Both the position numbers and the translations under genes were made by a program. A DNA stretch of 64,000 nt from Thermococcus gorgonarius (GTDB lineage Archaea; Methanobacteriota_B; Thermococci; Thermococcales; Thermococcaceae): assembly GCF_002214385.1 (NCBI RefSeq), contig NZ_CP014855.1, forward strand, positions 186,001-250,000. The letters run 5' to 3'. This document shows, in pieces, positions 46,120-55,006 of the stretch. The notes under the pieces are model-generated. The model made no database searches. It was not told where the DNA came from and was given only the letters and a program-made list of their open reading frames with translations. Numbering within the stretch: the stretch's first letter is position 1; the number at the start of each line of letters is the position of its first letter.

Positions 46120-46907
46120 TAATCGTCAAGGTCGGTGGAAGCGTCTTCAGCGACAAGAAGGGGAAGCCGGAGAACTTCGATGTGGAGACGGTGAGAGATA
46201 TTGCGAGGGAGATAGCGAACTTTTATCCCAGAGAGGACTTTATCGTAGTTCACGGCGGAGGGAGCTTCGGGCACCCGGAGGCGAAAAAATACGGCATAAG
46301 AGATGGCCTGCCCGAGGACTGGGAGTCAGCAAGCCTCAAAAGGATCGGCTTTACTCTAACCCACCAGGCGATGCTTAGGGCCAACGCTAAGTTCATAGAG
46401 GCCTTCGTTGCAGAGAACCTGCCCGCCTTCTCGGTATCTACCTCCTCCGTCTTCATAACCGAAAACGGGGAAGTGGCCTACGGCGACGTTGAGGTCATCC
46501 AAAGGCTCGTCGACCTGAAGTTCATCCCGGTTCTCTTTGGCGACGTCTCCATCGACCTGGCGAAGGGAATAGACATCCTCTCTGGCGACCAGATCATCAC
46601 CTACCTCGCCAAGATGCTTGAGCCGGAGAAGGTGATCTTCCTCATGGACGTCGACGGGATCTACGACGGAAAGCCCGGAGAGGGGGAGTTAATTCAGAAC
46701 CTCTCGAAGGACGAGATTGACGCCCTGCTCGAGAGGCTCCACTGCTCCGCCGCCGGAACCGACGTCACCGGCGGAATCTGCAACAAGCTCCGTGAGGCAA
46801 AAAAGATAGCCGAGCACTCCGAGGTCTGGTTCGTGAACGGGAAAGTTCCCGGAAGACTGAGCGGGGCGATAAGGGGGGACGGCTTCGGGACGAGGCTGAG
46901 GGGGTGA
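46116..46907 (+). CDS. ipk: Isopentenyl phosphate kinase
   Basis: A 263-residue amino-acid-kinase family enzyme that makes isopentenyl diphosphate from isopentenyl phosphate in the archaeal mevalonate pathway. Conserved parts are [37 protein letters not shown] (with the catalytic His in GSFGH), and [20 protein letters not shown]. The start overlaps the mvk stop. Together with mvk, fni and idsA it completes much of the route to geranylgeranyl diphosphate. Confidence 0.95.
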   Translation: MIIVKVGGSVFSDKKGKPENFDVETVRDIAREIANFYPREDFIVVHGGGSFGHPEAKKYGIRDGLPEDWESASLKRIGFTLTHQAMLRANAKFIEAFVAENLPAFSVSTSSVFITENGEVAYGDVEVIQRLVDLKFIPVLFGDVSIDLAKGIDILSGDQIITYLAKMLEPEKVIFLMDVDGIYDGKPGEGELIQNLSKDEIDALLERLHCSAAGTDVTGGICNKLREAKKIAEHSEVWFVNGKVPGRLSGAIRGDGFGTRLRG

Positions 46908-46911
46908 GAGC

Positions 46912-47673
46912 TTGCTAGCCGAGGTAATGACGGTAGGTGATGAACTCCTCACGGGAAACACCGTTGACAGCAACTCCGCCTTCATAGCGAAGAAGCTCAC
47001 CGAGAGGGGCTACTGGGTGAGAAGGATCACCACCGTTGGAGACGACGTTGAGGAGATAAAGAAGGCAATCAACGAGGTTCTTGGGAGAAGGCCCGAGGTT
47101 CTCGTTATCTCCGGCGGATTGGGTCCGACCCACGACGACGTTACCATGTTAGCCGTCGCCGAAGCTTTGGGAAGGAGGCTCGTTCTCTGCAATGAGTGTC
47201 TGGAAAAAATCAAGGCCTTCTACGAGCGCCTTTACAGGGAGGGCTACATAGACGACCCGGCTTTGAACGAGGGAAGGAGGAAGATGGCCTACCTGCCAGA
47301 GGGAGCCAAACCACTTGAGAACAGCGAAGGGGCGGCTCCTGGTGCTTATATCGAGCACAATGGCGTTAAGATCTTCGTCCTCCCCGGAATGCCGCGGGAG
47401 ATGAAGGCCATGCTGGAGAGAGAAGTCCTCCCGAGGCTTGGCGAGAGAAAGTTCGTCCAGCTCAAGTTCCTGGCCGAGATAACTGACGAGAGCAAGCTTG
47501 CACCCATATTAAAAGAGGCCCTGGAGCACTTCAATGTCAGAATCCACTCCTCGCCAAAGGGTTTTGGGAAGTACATAGGCGTGATAATCTTCGCCGAGAG
47601 CGAGGAGGGGGCAGAAAAGGCCGCCCGCTTTCTGGAGGAAAGGGGGATCTCACTGGAAAGGTGGAAGCTCTGA
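46912..47673 (+). CDS. CinA N-terminal-type (molybdopterin-binding-like) protein
   Basis: A 253-residue protein with the MoCF/CinA fold: AEVMTVGDELLTGNTVDSNS, VISGGLGPTHDDVTMLAVAE and VLPGMPREMKAML. The C-terminal nicotinamide-nucleotide amidase domain of bacterial CinA is absent. Bacterial CinA N-terminal domains hydrolyse ADP-ribose; the archaeal role is unproven. The start codon is TTG at 46912, four bases after the ipk stop, with GGGGGTGAGAG as ribosome site. Confidence 0.87.
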   Translation: MLAEVMTVGDELLTGNTVDSNSAFIAKKLTERGYWVRRITTVGDDVEEIKKAINEVLGRRPEVLVISGGLGPTHDDVTMLAVAEALGRRLVLCNECLEKIKAFYERLYREGYIDDPALNEGRRKMAYLPEGAKPLENSEGAAPGAYIEHNGVKIFVLPGMPREMKAMLEREVLPRLGERKFVQLKFLAEITDESKLAPILKEALEHFNVRIHSSPKGFGKYIGVIIFAESEEGAEKAARFLEERGISLERWKL

Positions 47674-47829
47674 TCATCAAGCTTTTCGTCTTTTTTCGCA
47701 GAAATTTCCATCAAGGCTGACAGCTCGGAACCCTCTGCAAAAATTAAAGCATTATAGAAAATAGAAACCTGCACACAACTGACCTTCTCCGCCCTAAAGG
47801 ACGAAGCTGGCAAAAGAAAAAGGTCAAGC

Positions 47830-48510
47830 TTAATAGAGCTCTTTCTCGGGCATGAAAATAAGCCCGTCCTTGGTGACCATATAGCTCCAGGACTTGAGGT
47901 TGTACTCGAGGAACGGGCTTCTGACGACGGTCAAAACCCTCTTTAAACTCTCACCTTCAACCTTAACGCTCAGTCTGAAGACGCTCAACGAGAAGCTGTT
48001 TACGAGCTCCACGATGTTCTCTGGAAACAGCCTGACGTTGAATGTCATCAGTATTCCGTTGTTGCCGCCCAGGGACAGGGTTTTCGTTATTGCGGGGATC
48101 ATGAGGGGAAGATCCTTGGTGTGCCTGACGCCATAGATGTCGAGGCCCAAAACGACGTAAAGAACGTTGCTCATCCCGCTAAAGGTTACTCTCATGCGTC
48201 CTCCTATTATTTCGGGATCGTTGGTACTTAAAACCATATCCGGGTTCATACTCTCCTCCAGGAGGGGGTTTATGGAAACTAAGGCAACGTTTTTGAGAGT
48301 GACCTCTGCATCAGGGTAAACCGTCCGTAGATATTTAACTACTGAGTAATAAGCATCGTTGAAGGAGATAACGACGACCTTCTCGTAGTCGGGCTGGAGC
48401 CTTTTGATTAAGTGGTAGATTATCAACTCGACGTCACTCCCTATCTCGTGGCTTATTAACGTGGGGCTCAGCTGTCTGGTGGACATCGCCATTATGTCCA
48501 GTGGATCCAT
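47830..48510 (-). CDS. KaiC-cluster protein, P-loop-less RecA-like
   Basis: A 226-residue protein. The predicted strand-helix pattern (VELIIYHLIKRLQPDYEKVVVISFND, then VVLGLDIYGVRHTKDLPLMI) recalls a RecA/KaiC-type fold that has lost the Walker A motif; no GxxxxGK(T/S) is present. It is the last of three leftward genes, coupled to the preceding one: its ribosome site GGTGAGTGATC overlaps that stop. Function unknown; a partner or sensor for the KaiC-like ATPase is a reasonable guess. Confidence 0.65.
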   Translation of the reverse strand: MDPLDIMAMSTRQLSPTLISHEIGSDVELIIYHLIKRLQPDYEKVVVISFNDAYYSVVKYLRTVYPDAEVTLKNVALVSINPLLEESMNPDMVLSTNDPEIIGGRMRVTFSGMSNVLYVVLGLDIYGVRHTKDLPLMIPAITKTLSLGGNNGILMTFNVRLFPENIVELVNSFSLSVFRLSVKVEGESLKRVLTVVRSPFLEYNLKSWSYMVTKDGLIFMPEKELY

Positions 48511-48512
48511 GA

Positions 48513-48812
48513 TCACTCACCGTAAATCCTCTTGAGCTCGGAAACGAGGTCCTCAAGGCTTTCCACTGTTACAGAACCTCCAAAGCGATCCTTAAGGCTG
48601 TCTATGACGACCATCTCAAGCAACCTTGCGCTGTACTCCCCGAAGAGCTTTCCAACGGCGGCCTTGAAAGCTGAAGGATCCTCGTAGGCGAGTTCGAGGC
48701 CCTTCCCGGTGGTGACCCTCAGGTGGGTCTCCAGGACGGCCTTTAACCCCGGGTTGACTTTCTCAAGGGCAGCGGAGAGGGCCTTTGTCAGTATCTCGGC
48801 GCCTTTACTCAT
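48513..48812 (-). CDS. Small helical protein of the KaiC cluster
   Basis: A 99-residue mostly helical protein starting MSKGAEILTKALSAALEKVN. The section VTTGKGLELAYEDPSAFKAA followed by VGKLFGEYSARLLEMVVIDSL resembles a small archaeal domain found near signalling ATPases (often called DUF3227/NitrOD5-like); this is a loose similarity. It overlaps the end of the ATPase gene by eight bases and the next gene follows at once. Confidence 0.65.
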   Translation of the reverse strand: MSKGAEILTKALSAALEKVNPGLKAVLETHLRVTTGKGLELAYEDPSAFKAAVGKLFGEYSARLLEMVVIDSLKDRFGGSVTVESLEDLVSELKRIYGE

Positions 48813-50168
48813 AAATAACCACCCCCTCATCGGTTATCTCGTAGCGGTAAATCTTCCTCGAATGGTTCGAGCCCCTGGCCTTTATAATGGCCAGCCGGCG
48901 CTCTATCCTGTCATTGACCACTTCATAGCGGAGGCCGATTATGACGTCGCTGAGGGTGCTGGCTCCGGTCATCGGGACGACCCTAAAGTCGGTCTCATCG
49001 TTCAGGGTGAAGTAGATTGTGGTCCTGTACTCCTTGGTGAGCAGGGTAAGGTAGCGGAGCATCTTGGTAAGCTCTTTCTCGTTCATGTGCTGCTTCAACG
49101 CGGTGAGGCTGTCCACGACGAGGACTTCCGGCTTATGCTCCTCTACAATCCTCTTTATCCTGATGAAGGTCTGGACCGGGGTATAGGCTTCGGGGATTAT
49201 GTTGAGAATGGTAAGGCTTTTGTCGTTGAGAACTTTCTCTATTGGGAGGCCGTAGTTCTTGGCCGCCCTGAGGAGCTGATCCATCGGCTCTTCGAAGGCC
49301 AGGTAGAGTGCCTTCCTTCCCTCCAGCGCGTTGTTCACGGCGAAGTGGAGGGCGAAGGTGGTCTTCCCAGTTCCCGTCATGCCAACGAGCAAAACGCTGG
49401 AGCCCCTGTAGAGGCCTCCACCCACAAGCTCGTCGAGTTTCTTTATTCCCGTGCTTATCTTCTCCCACGTCGGCTCGATCTCAGCCCTCCTGAGCTCGGG
49501 GATGTCCAGGAACTCTATACCATGTGAGCTTATGGTGTACTCGAACTGGGGCTTCTTGATGCCCCTGCGCCTCATCTTCCTGACTTCCATCCGCCGGATA
49601 AGGGACTCCCCACGGCTCTTCGACTTGAGGACTATAACCCCATCGACCACGAACTCCTCCATACCGCAACCGACCTTTTCCTCGCCCATGGGCTTCTCGG
49701 CTATGAGAAGAACCGTGGCACCGGTGGCCTTCATGAACCTTCCCAGTGTTGTATGGAGGAACGCTCTGAGCTTTGCCTGTCCCATGAGCTGGCCGAAGAC
49801 GCTTATGGAGTCTATGACCACCCTCTGGGGCTGGAAAGTCAGTAACTCGCTCATTATGAGCTCTATCTCCTTCGCTATGGCATCAGAAGAGACCGTGACC
49901 AGGTCTATGAACTTGAAGAGGCTCTTCTGTTCGAGTTCCCCGAAGTCCATTCCAAGCTGCTTCATCTCCTCGAAGAAGTCCTCCCTGGTCTCGGCGAACG
50001 ATATGTAAACGCCCTTCTCACCAAATTTTTTGGCACCGTTGTAGAGCCACGTAGCGGAGAAGATAGTTTCCCCGAACCGGGTTCTCCTGCTACGAGGACG
50101 AGCGCTCCCTCTGGAAAGCCTCCCTCCACAACCTGCTCATCGAAGAAATCTATATCCATCTTTCTCAT
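48805..50168 (-). pseudogene. KaiC-like double RecA-domain ATPase, frameshifted in the first P-loop
   Basis: The 5' frame (50168 leftward) encodes MRKMDIDFFDEQVVEGGFPE and reaches the Walker A motif VAGEPGSGK, then shifts out of frame. Restoring one A in the AAA run at 50069-50067 lets translation continue TIFSATWLYNGAKKFGEKGV and then MKQLGMDFGELEQKSLFKF into the intact 3' frame (49965-48805). The restored protein would have about 454 residues and two RecA domains; the second P-loop is LLVGMTGTGKTTFALHF. Only the second domain can now be made intact from an internal start. A true pseudogene or a homopolymer sequencing error. Confidence 0.8.
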
Positions 50169-50448
50169 GCATTTCTCACCGTTTTTATTATGTAGTCTGG
50201 GTCTTTAAGTTTATCTTTCGAACCTCTCATACTTTCAGGTAACGAGGACATAACCCCCAGAAGATATTCAGTAACACCTTTTGGGGCACCAAACCTAGAA
50301 TGAACCATAATAAAGTCTACTCGAACGTGAAAATGAAACTAAGCCCCTGGGCTCTCTTAACTACAATGTCCAAGCATCTATCCTAAAGCATGCCATGACA
50401 GTGACAAAAACTTTTTATTTCTCTTGGTACTAATTAAATTGGATAACT

Positions 50449-51189
50449 ATGTCGCGTAAGGTATACCTCTTTGTAATGTTCTTTGTCCTCACACTGTGGG
50501 GACTCCAAAAAGCATCTTCCAAAGGGTACTTGAGTGAATTCGACGCCCCTCCTGAGAACCTGAACCTGAGTGTAAGAGCATACAACACCACGCTCACCGT
50601 TGAGTGGACGCTTAAGGGTGGAGAATTGGTTAGAACACTCGCTAGAGGTAGGGACGCGGTGATTCTGATTTATCCCGGCTGGATAAGGGAAAAGGAAGAC
50701 GATGTTGGGTTCAGCATTGCTGATGTCTCTAACGTCTCGGTGATTTTGGGCGACAGAAAAGTTGAATTCAATGTCATGTATCATCCCTATAATATCATCG
50801 TTTCAAACGGGAGTAAAAACGGGGAAATTTGGGTCGTTGATGTCCCCTTTGACTTTCCTTCAACGGTAAAATCAGGAAAGATTGAGCTCCGCTTTAGTAC
50901 CTACCACACATGCAACAACATCACAGTGGGCGTTATCTACTTCCACAGCACGGGCAGGGGACAATACCACGACCTCGTGCTCCCCATGTCAATAGACCTG
51001 GGCGAGGGATTTCCAATGTTTCCCAACTTCAGGTCGGAGTTCAACTTCACGATCGATTCCTCCAAGATGCAGCACTTCTTAAGCTCCGCGGTGAACGCCC
51101 ATTACCTGGTCGACTGGATTGACGAGCCCCGCGGCTGGCTGAGTGTGAAGACTGTGAACGTCAGGGTCTGCCCACCCAAAACCTCTTAA
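50449..51189 (+). CDS. Secreted or membrane-anchored protein, unknown
   Basis: A 246-residue protein with an N-terminal hydrophobic segment (VYLFVMFFVLTLWGLQKA) that fits a signal peptide or anchor. The rest is rich in beta strands and Asn-x-Ser/Thr sites (NLSVRAYNTTLTVEW, NGSKNG, NNITVG, NFTIDS), as expected for a glycosylated outer-surface protein. There is no second membrane span. Promoter: ACTTTTTATTTCTC near 50409. I recognise no family. The 280 bases upstream carry no other gene. Confidence 0.65.
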   Translation: MSRKVYLFVMFFVLTLWGLQKASSKGYLSEFDAPPENLNLSVRAYNTTLTVEWTLKGGELVRTLARGRDAVILIYPGWIREKEDDVGFSIADVSNVSVILGDRKVEFNVMYHPYNIIVSNGSKNGEIWVVDVPFDFPSTVKSGKIELRFSTYHTCNNITVGVIYFHSTGRGQYHDLVLPMSIDLGEGFPMFPNFRSEFNFTIDSSKMQHFLSSAVNAHYLVDWIDEPRGWLSVKTVNVRVCPPKTS

Positions 51190-51221
51190 CTTTCCCTGCC
51201 CTTCTCCTTCCGGTGGTGTGA

Positions 51222-52346
51222 ATGCAGACATTTGATAAAGAGGAACTCACGGTCATCAGGAAGTTCGAGCACATAGAGCACTGTCTCAAGAGGAACGTGC
51301 AGGCACACGTTTCCAACGGTTTTGAGGACGTCCACTTCGTCCACATGAGCCTTCCCGAGATCGACAAGGATGAAATCGACATGAGCGTCGAGTTCCTTGG
51401 AAGGCGCTTTGACTACCCGATTTTCATAGCGGGAATGACCGGCGGAACTAAAGGCTCCCAGCTGGCTGGAAGGATAAACAAGACCTTGGCCAAAGCCGCC
51501 CAGGAGCTTAACATACCCATGGGCGTCGGAAGCCAGAGGGCGATGATAAGAAAGCCAGAAACGTGGGAGAGCTACTATGTCAGGGATGTTGCTCCAGACA
51601 TTTTTCTCGTTGGTAATCTTGGTGCCCCCCAGTTCTCTGAGACGATTCCAGAAAGGTATGGCATTGAGGAAGCATTGAGGGCAGTTGAGACGATTCAGGC
51701 CGATGCCCTTGCTATTCATATGAATCCACTCCAGGAGAGCGTCCAGCCCGAGGGAGATACGCAGTACAGGGGCGTTCTAAAAGCCCTAGCAGAGCTTAAA
51801 GCCGAGTTCCCGTACCCGATAATAGCGAAAGAAACAGGGGCGGGAGTTTCCAAGGAAGTTGCAATAAGGCTTGAGAGCATAGGGATTGACGCGATAGACG
51901 TCGGCGGCCTCGGCGGGACGAGTTGGAGCGCGGTCGAGTACTACCGCGCAAAGGACGAGATTGGAAAGGACTTGGCCCTGCGCTTCTGGGACTGGGGGAT
52001 TAAAACGGCCATAAGCGTTGCCGAAGTGCGCTATTCGACCGACCTGCCGATAATAGCCACGGGCGGAATGCGCGATGGAATAACGATGGCGAAGGCTCTG
52101 GCAATGGGTGCCACCTTCGCCGGCGTGGCCCTTCCGCTCCTCAAGCCGGCTGTAAAGGGCGACGTTGATGGGGTGATCAAAATCCTGAGGCGCTACATCG
52201 AAGAGATCAGGAACGCGATGTTTTTGGTTGGGGCTAGGAACGTTGAAGAGCTGAGGAAAGTTCCGCTCGTGATTACGGGCTTCACAAGGGAGTGGCTGGA
52301 GCAGAGGATTGACCTTTGGGCCTACCTCCGAGATGGCAGGCTCTGA
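51222..52346 (+). CDS. fni: Isopentenyl-diphosphate delta-isomerase type 2 (FMN-dependent)
   Basis: A 374-residue type 2 IDI that interconverts isopentenyl and dimethylallyl diphosphate using FMN and NADPH. FMN/substrate motifs: [37 protein letters not shown] with QPEGD, and [14 protein letters not shown], then [11 protein letters not shown]. The ATG follows CCGGTGGTGTG. It lies in the same neighbourhood as mvk, ipk and idsA. Confidence 0.96.
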   Translation: MQTFDKEELTVIRKFEHIEHCLKRNVQAHVSNGFEDVHFVHMSLPEIDKDEIDMSVEFLGRRFDYPIFIAGMTGGTKGSQLAGRINKTLAKAAQELNIPMGVGSQRAMIRKPETWESYYVRDVAPDIFLVGNLGAPQFSETIPERYGIEEALRAVETIQADALAIHMNPLQESVQPEGDTQYRGVLKALAELKAEFPYPIIAKETGAGVSKEVAIRLESIGIDAIDVGGLGGTSWSAVEYYRAKDEIGKDLALRFWDWGIKTAISVAEVRYSTDLPIIATGGMRDGITMAKALAMGATFAGVALPLLKPAVKGDVDGVIKILRRYIEEIRNAMFLVGARNVEELRKVPLVITGFTREWLEQRIDLWAYLRDGRL

Positions 52347-52408
52347 CCTTTTTTCTCCCTTTGAAATGCACACCTTTTTAAACCCTTCAGAGAAGTAATG
52401 CCAACGCA

Positions 52409-52436
52409 GCCCCACGCCTCATGAGAGGCCTGGGGC
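52409..52436 (+). promoter_or_regulatory. Leader hairpin of the RNase J gene
   Basis: GCCCCA (52409-52414) pairs with TGGGGC (52431-52436) and GCCTC (52416-52420) pairs with GAGGC (52425-52429), leaving one C-C mismatch and an ATGA loop. This 11-bp stem begins a few bases after the start predicted from the TATA-like CTTTTTAAA (52373-52381) and ends 15 bases before the ATG, so it would lie in the 5' UTR. Confidence 0.7.
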
Positions 52437-52451
52437 GGGAGGCTGGTGAGG

Positions 52452-53786
52452 ATGATAAAAATCTACACGATTAGCGGCTACGAAGAAGTCGGCAAGAACA
52501 TGACAGCGGTGGGCTACAGCGACGGAGGCAGGGAAGAGGTAGTTATAATCGACATGGGTATTCGCCTTGATCGCGTTCTCATCCACGAGGACGTTAATAT
52601 TCAGCAGTTCCCGACAAAGGAGCTCCAGAGGCTTGGAGCTATTCCCGATGACTCGATTCTCAGGAATAAAAAGGTAGTGGCAATAACCTTTACCCACGGC
52701 CACCTCGACCACATAGGTGCCGTTGCAAAGCTGGCCCCTCATTATCCCGATGTTCCAATCTACGGCACACCCTACACTGTAAAGCTCGCCAAAAGTGAGG
52801 TCAAGAGCGAGCAGTACTTCGAGGTCAAAAACCCGATGTACGAGACCCAGTTCGGCGAAATAGTCCAGGTCAGCGAGAACCTCGCGATAGAGTTCGTTCG
52901 CTCAACTCACTCGATACCGCAGGCGGCGATGGTGGTCGTTCACACGCCTGAAGGGGCGGTGGTTCACACCGGCGACTTCAAGTTCGACAACAACAACCCG
53001 CTCGGCGAGAGGCCCGACTACAAAAGGCTGAAGGAGCTCGGAAAGGAGGGCGTTAAAGTCCTGATTCCCGAATCCACGCGTGTTGCTGAGCCCACAAAGA
53101 CACCCAGCGAGGCCGTTGCCCAGATGCTCCTTGAGGACTTCTTCCTCTACGAGGGAGCCGACGAGAAGGGCTTAATAGCGACGACCTTCGCTTCCCACAT
53201 AGCCCGCCTTCAGGAACTGATCTGGATAGCCAACAAGATGGGCAGACAGGCGGTTTTTGTGGGCCGCTCCCTCGCGAAGTACACGGGCATTGCCAAACAG
53301 CTCGGCCTCATAAAGATGAAAGGTGCCAGGGCAGTTAGAAGCCCCAACGCGATAAGGAAGGTTCTTGCAGAGGTTTCTGGCGCGAGGGAGAACTACCTCC
53401 TCGTCGTTACCGGCCACCAGGGCGAGCCCGGGGCTGTCCTCACGAGGATGGCAAACGGCGAGCTCTACGACATAGGAAAGGACGACACTGTGGTCTTTTC
53501 CGCTGGAACGATACCGAACCCGCTCAACAGGGCCCAGCGCTACGTCCTCGAGACGAAGCTCAAGATGAGGGGCGTCAGGATGATAAAGGATCTCCACGTT
53601 TCCGGACACGCAAGCAGGGAAGACCACCGCTATCTCATCAGGATGCTTAATCCTGAGAACATCGTTCCGGCCCACGGCGAATTCAGGATGCTGACCCACT
53701 ACGCTGAACTGGCCGAAGAGGAAGGCTATCTCATCGGCAGGGATGTCTTCGTTTCGAGGAACGGCTACACCGTGGAGATACGATGA
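52452..53786 (+). CDS. rnj: Archaeal RNase J (metallo-beta-lactamase/beta-CASP RNase)
   Basis: A 444-residue aRNase J, a 5'-3' exoribonuclease of the metallo-beta-lactamase/beta-CASP family that in Euryarchaea works with the exosome and helicases. It starts MIKIYTISGYEEVGKNMTAV; the zinc motif HGHLDH is at residues 82-87, and later motifs VVHTGDFKFDNN, the beta-CASP ATTFASHIARLQELI and HVSGHASREDHRYLI are complete. The ATG at 52452 has GGTGAGG ahead. A stem-loop lies in the leader, and a hairpin with a T-run follows the gene. Confidence 0.96.
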   Translation: MIKIYTISGYEEVGKNMTAVGYSDGGREEVVIIDMGIRLDRVLIHEDVNIQQFPTKELQRLGAIPDDSILRNKKVVAITFTHGHLDHIGAVAKLAPHYPDVPIYGTPYTVKLAKSEVKSEQYFEVKNPMYETQFGEIVQVSENLAIEFVRSTHSIPQAAMVVVHTPEGAVVHTGDFKFDNNNPLGERPDYKRLKELGKEGVKVLIPESTRVAEPTKTPSEAVAQMLLEDFFLYEGADEKGLIATTFASHIARLQELIWIANKMGRQAVFVGRSLAKYTGIAKQLGLIKMKGARAVRSPNAIRKVLAEVSGARENYLLVVTGHQGEPGAVLTRMANGELYDIGKDDTVVFSAGTIPNPLNRAQRYVLETKLKMRGVRMIKDLHVSGHASREDHRYLIRMLNPENIVPAHGEFRMLTHYAELAEEEGYLIGRDVFVSRNGYTVEIR

Positions 53787-53811
53787 GGGACTATCGGGGA
53801 ATCCTTCAATG

Positions 53812-53845
53812 GGGCAAAAAACTGATAAAGGGTTTGCCCTTTTTT
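53812..53845 (+). terminator. Hairpin-plus-T-run terminator after RNase J
   Basis: GGGCAAA (53812-53818) pairs with TTTGCCC (53833-53839), followed directly by six T. The T-run alone would suit archaeal RNA polymerase; the hairpin makes it look like a bacterial intrinsic terminator. Confidence 0.65.
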
Positions 53846-53885
53846 CTCTCGGCTTAAGATCAACGCTCATTCAAGGGGTGATAGG

Positions 53886-54917
53886 ATGGGCAAGTACGAT
53901 GAACTGTTTGCGCGGATCAAAATCGCCGCGAAGGACGTTGATAGGGTTATCCTTGACCTGATTCCGGAGAAAGAGCCCAAGAACCTTTACGATGCCGCCA
54001 GACATTACCCTCTCGCCGGCGGAAAGCGTGTAAGGCCCTTTGTTGTTCTCCGTGCGGCTGAAGCAGTTGGCGGTGACCCTGAGAAAGCCCTTTATCCAGC
54101 TGCCTCGGTTGAGCTAATCCACAACTACTCCCTCGTCCACGACGACATAATGGACATGGACGAGCTCAGGAGAGGAAGGCCGACCGTCCACAAGCTATGG
54201 GGAGTTAACATGGCAATCCTTGCCGGCGACCTCCTCTTCAGCAAGGCCTTCGAGGCGATAGCGAAGGCCGACGTTTCCCCGGAGAAGAAGGCCAGAATTC
54301 TGGACGTCCTCGTCAGGACTTCCAACATGCTCTGCGAGGGACAAGCTTTGGACATAGAGTTCGAGACGAGGGAAGAGGTGGGCGTTGACGAGTACCTCAG
54401 GATGATAAGCGGAAAGACCGGTGCACTGTTCCAGGGCTCGGCTGAAATAGGGGCCATAGTCGGAACCGATAACGAGGAGTACATTCAGGCTCTGTCAAAG
54501 TGGGGCATGAACGTCGGCATAGCCTTCCAGATATGGGACGATGTTTTAGACCTCATAGCGGATGAGGAGAAGCTGGGCAAGCCCGTCGGCAGCGACATAA
54601 GGAAGGGCAAGAAGACCCTCATCGTGAGCCACTTCTTCGACCACGCGAGCGAAGAAGATAAGGCCGAGTTTCTTAAGGTCTTTGGAAAGTACGCCGGCGA
54701 TGTCAAGGGTGATGCGCTCATACACGACGAGAAGGTGAAAGAAGAAGTTGCCAAGGCCATTGAGCTCCTCAAGAAGTACGGGAGCATTGACTATGCCGCT
54801 CAGTACGCCAAGAACCTCGTAAAAGAAGCAAACGAAGCTTTGAAAGTCCTCCCGGAGAGTGAGGCGAGGAAGGATCTGGAGCTTCTCGCGGAGTTCTTAG
54901 TGGAGAGGGAGTTCTGA
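53886..54917 (+). CDS. idsA: Short-chain (geranylgeranyl) isoprenyl diphosphate synthase
   Basis: A 343-residue trans-prenyltransferase that builds geranylgeranyl diphosphate for archaeal lipids. First Asp-rich motif DDIMDMD (from residue 86) and second DDVLDLIADEEKLGKPVG are complete; AGGKRVRPFVVL binds diphosphate. The residues ahead of the first motif (HNYSLVHDDIMD) are consistent with C15-C20 products, but chain length cannot be fixed by eye. The ATG follows GGGGTGATAGG. It ends the isoprenoid neighbourhood. Confidence 0.94.
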   Translation: MGKYDELFARIKIAAKDVDRVILDLIPEKEPKNLYDAARHYPLAGGKRVRPFVVLRAAEAVGGDPEKALYPAASVELIHNYSLVHDDIMDMDELRRGRPTVHKLWGVNMAILAGDLLFSKAFEAIAKADVSPEKKARILDVLVRTSNMLCEGQALDIEFETREEVGVDEYLRMISGKTGALFQGSAEIGAIVGTDNEEYIQALSKWGMNVGIAFQIWDDVLDLIADEEKLGKPVGSDIRKGKKTLIVSHFFDHASEEDKAEFLKVFGKYAGDVKGDALIHDEKVKEEVAKAIELLKKYGSIDYAAQYAKNLVKEANEALKVLPESEARKDLELLAEFLVEREF

Positions 54918-55006
54918 ATCTTATCCCTCTTTTCCTGCCACAATCCAGCCTACCGGCGGATGCTCCGCACCGGATCGAAAATTTTATACATTCTCACTTC
55001 CAATTA

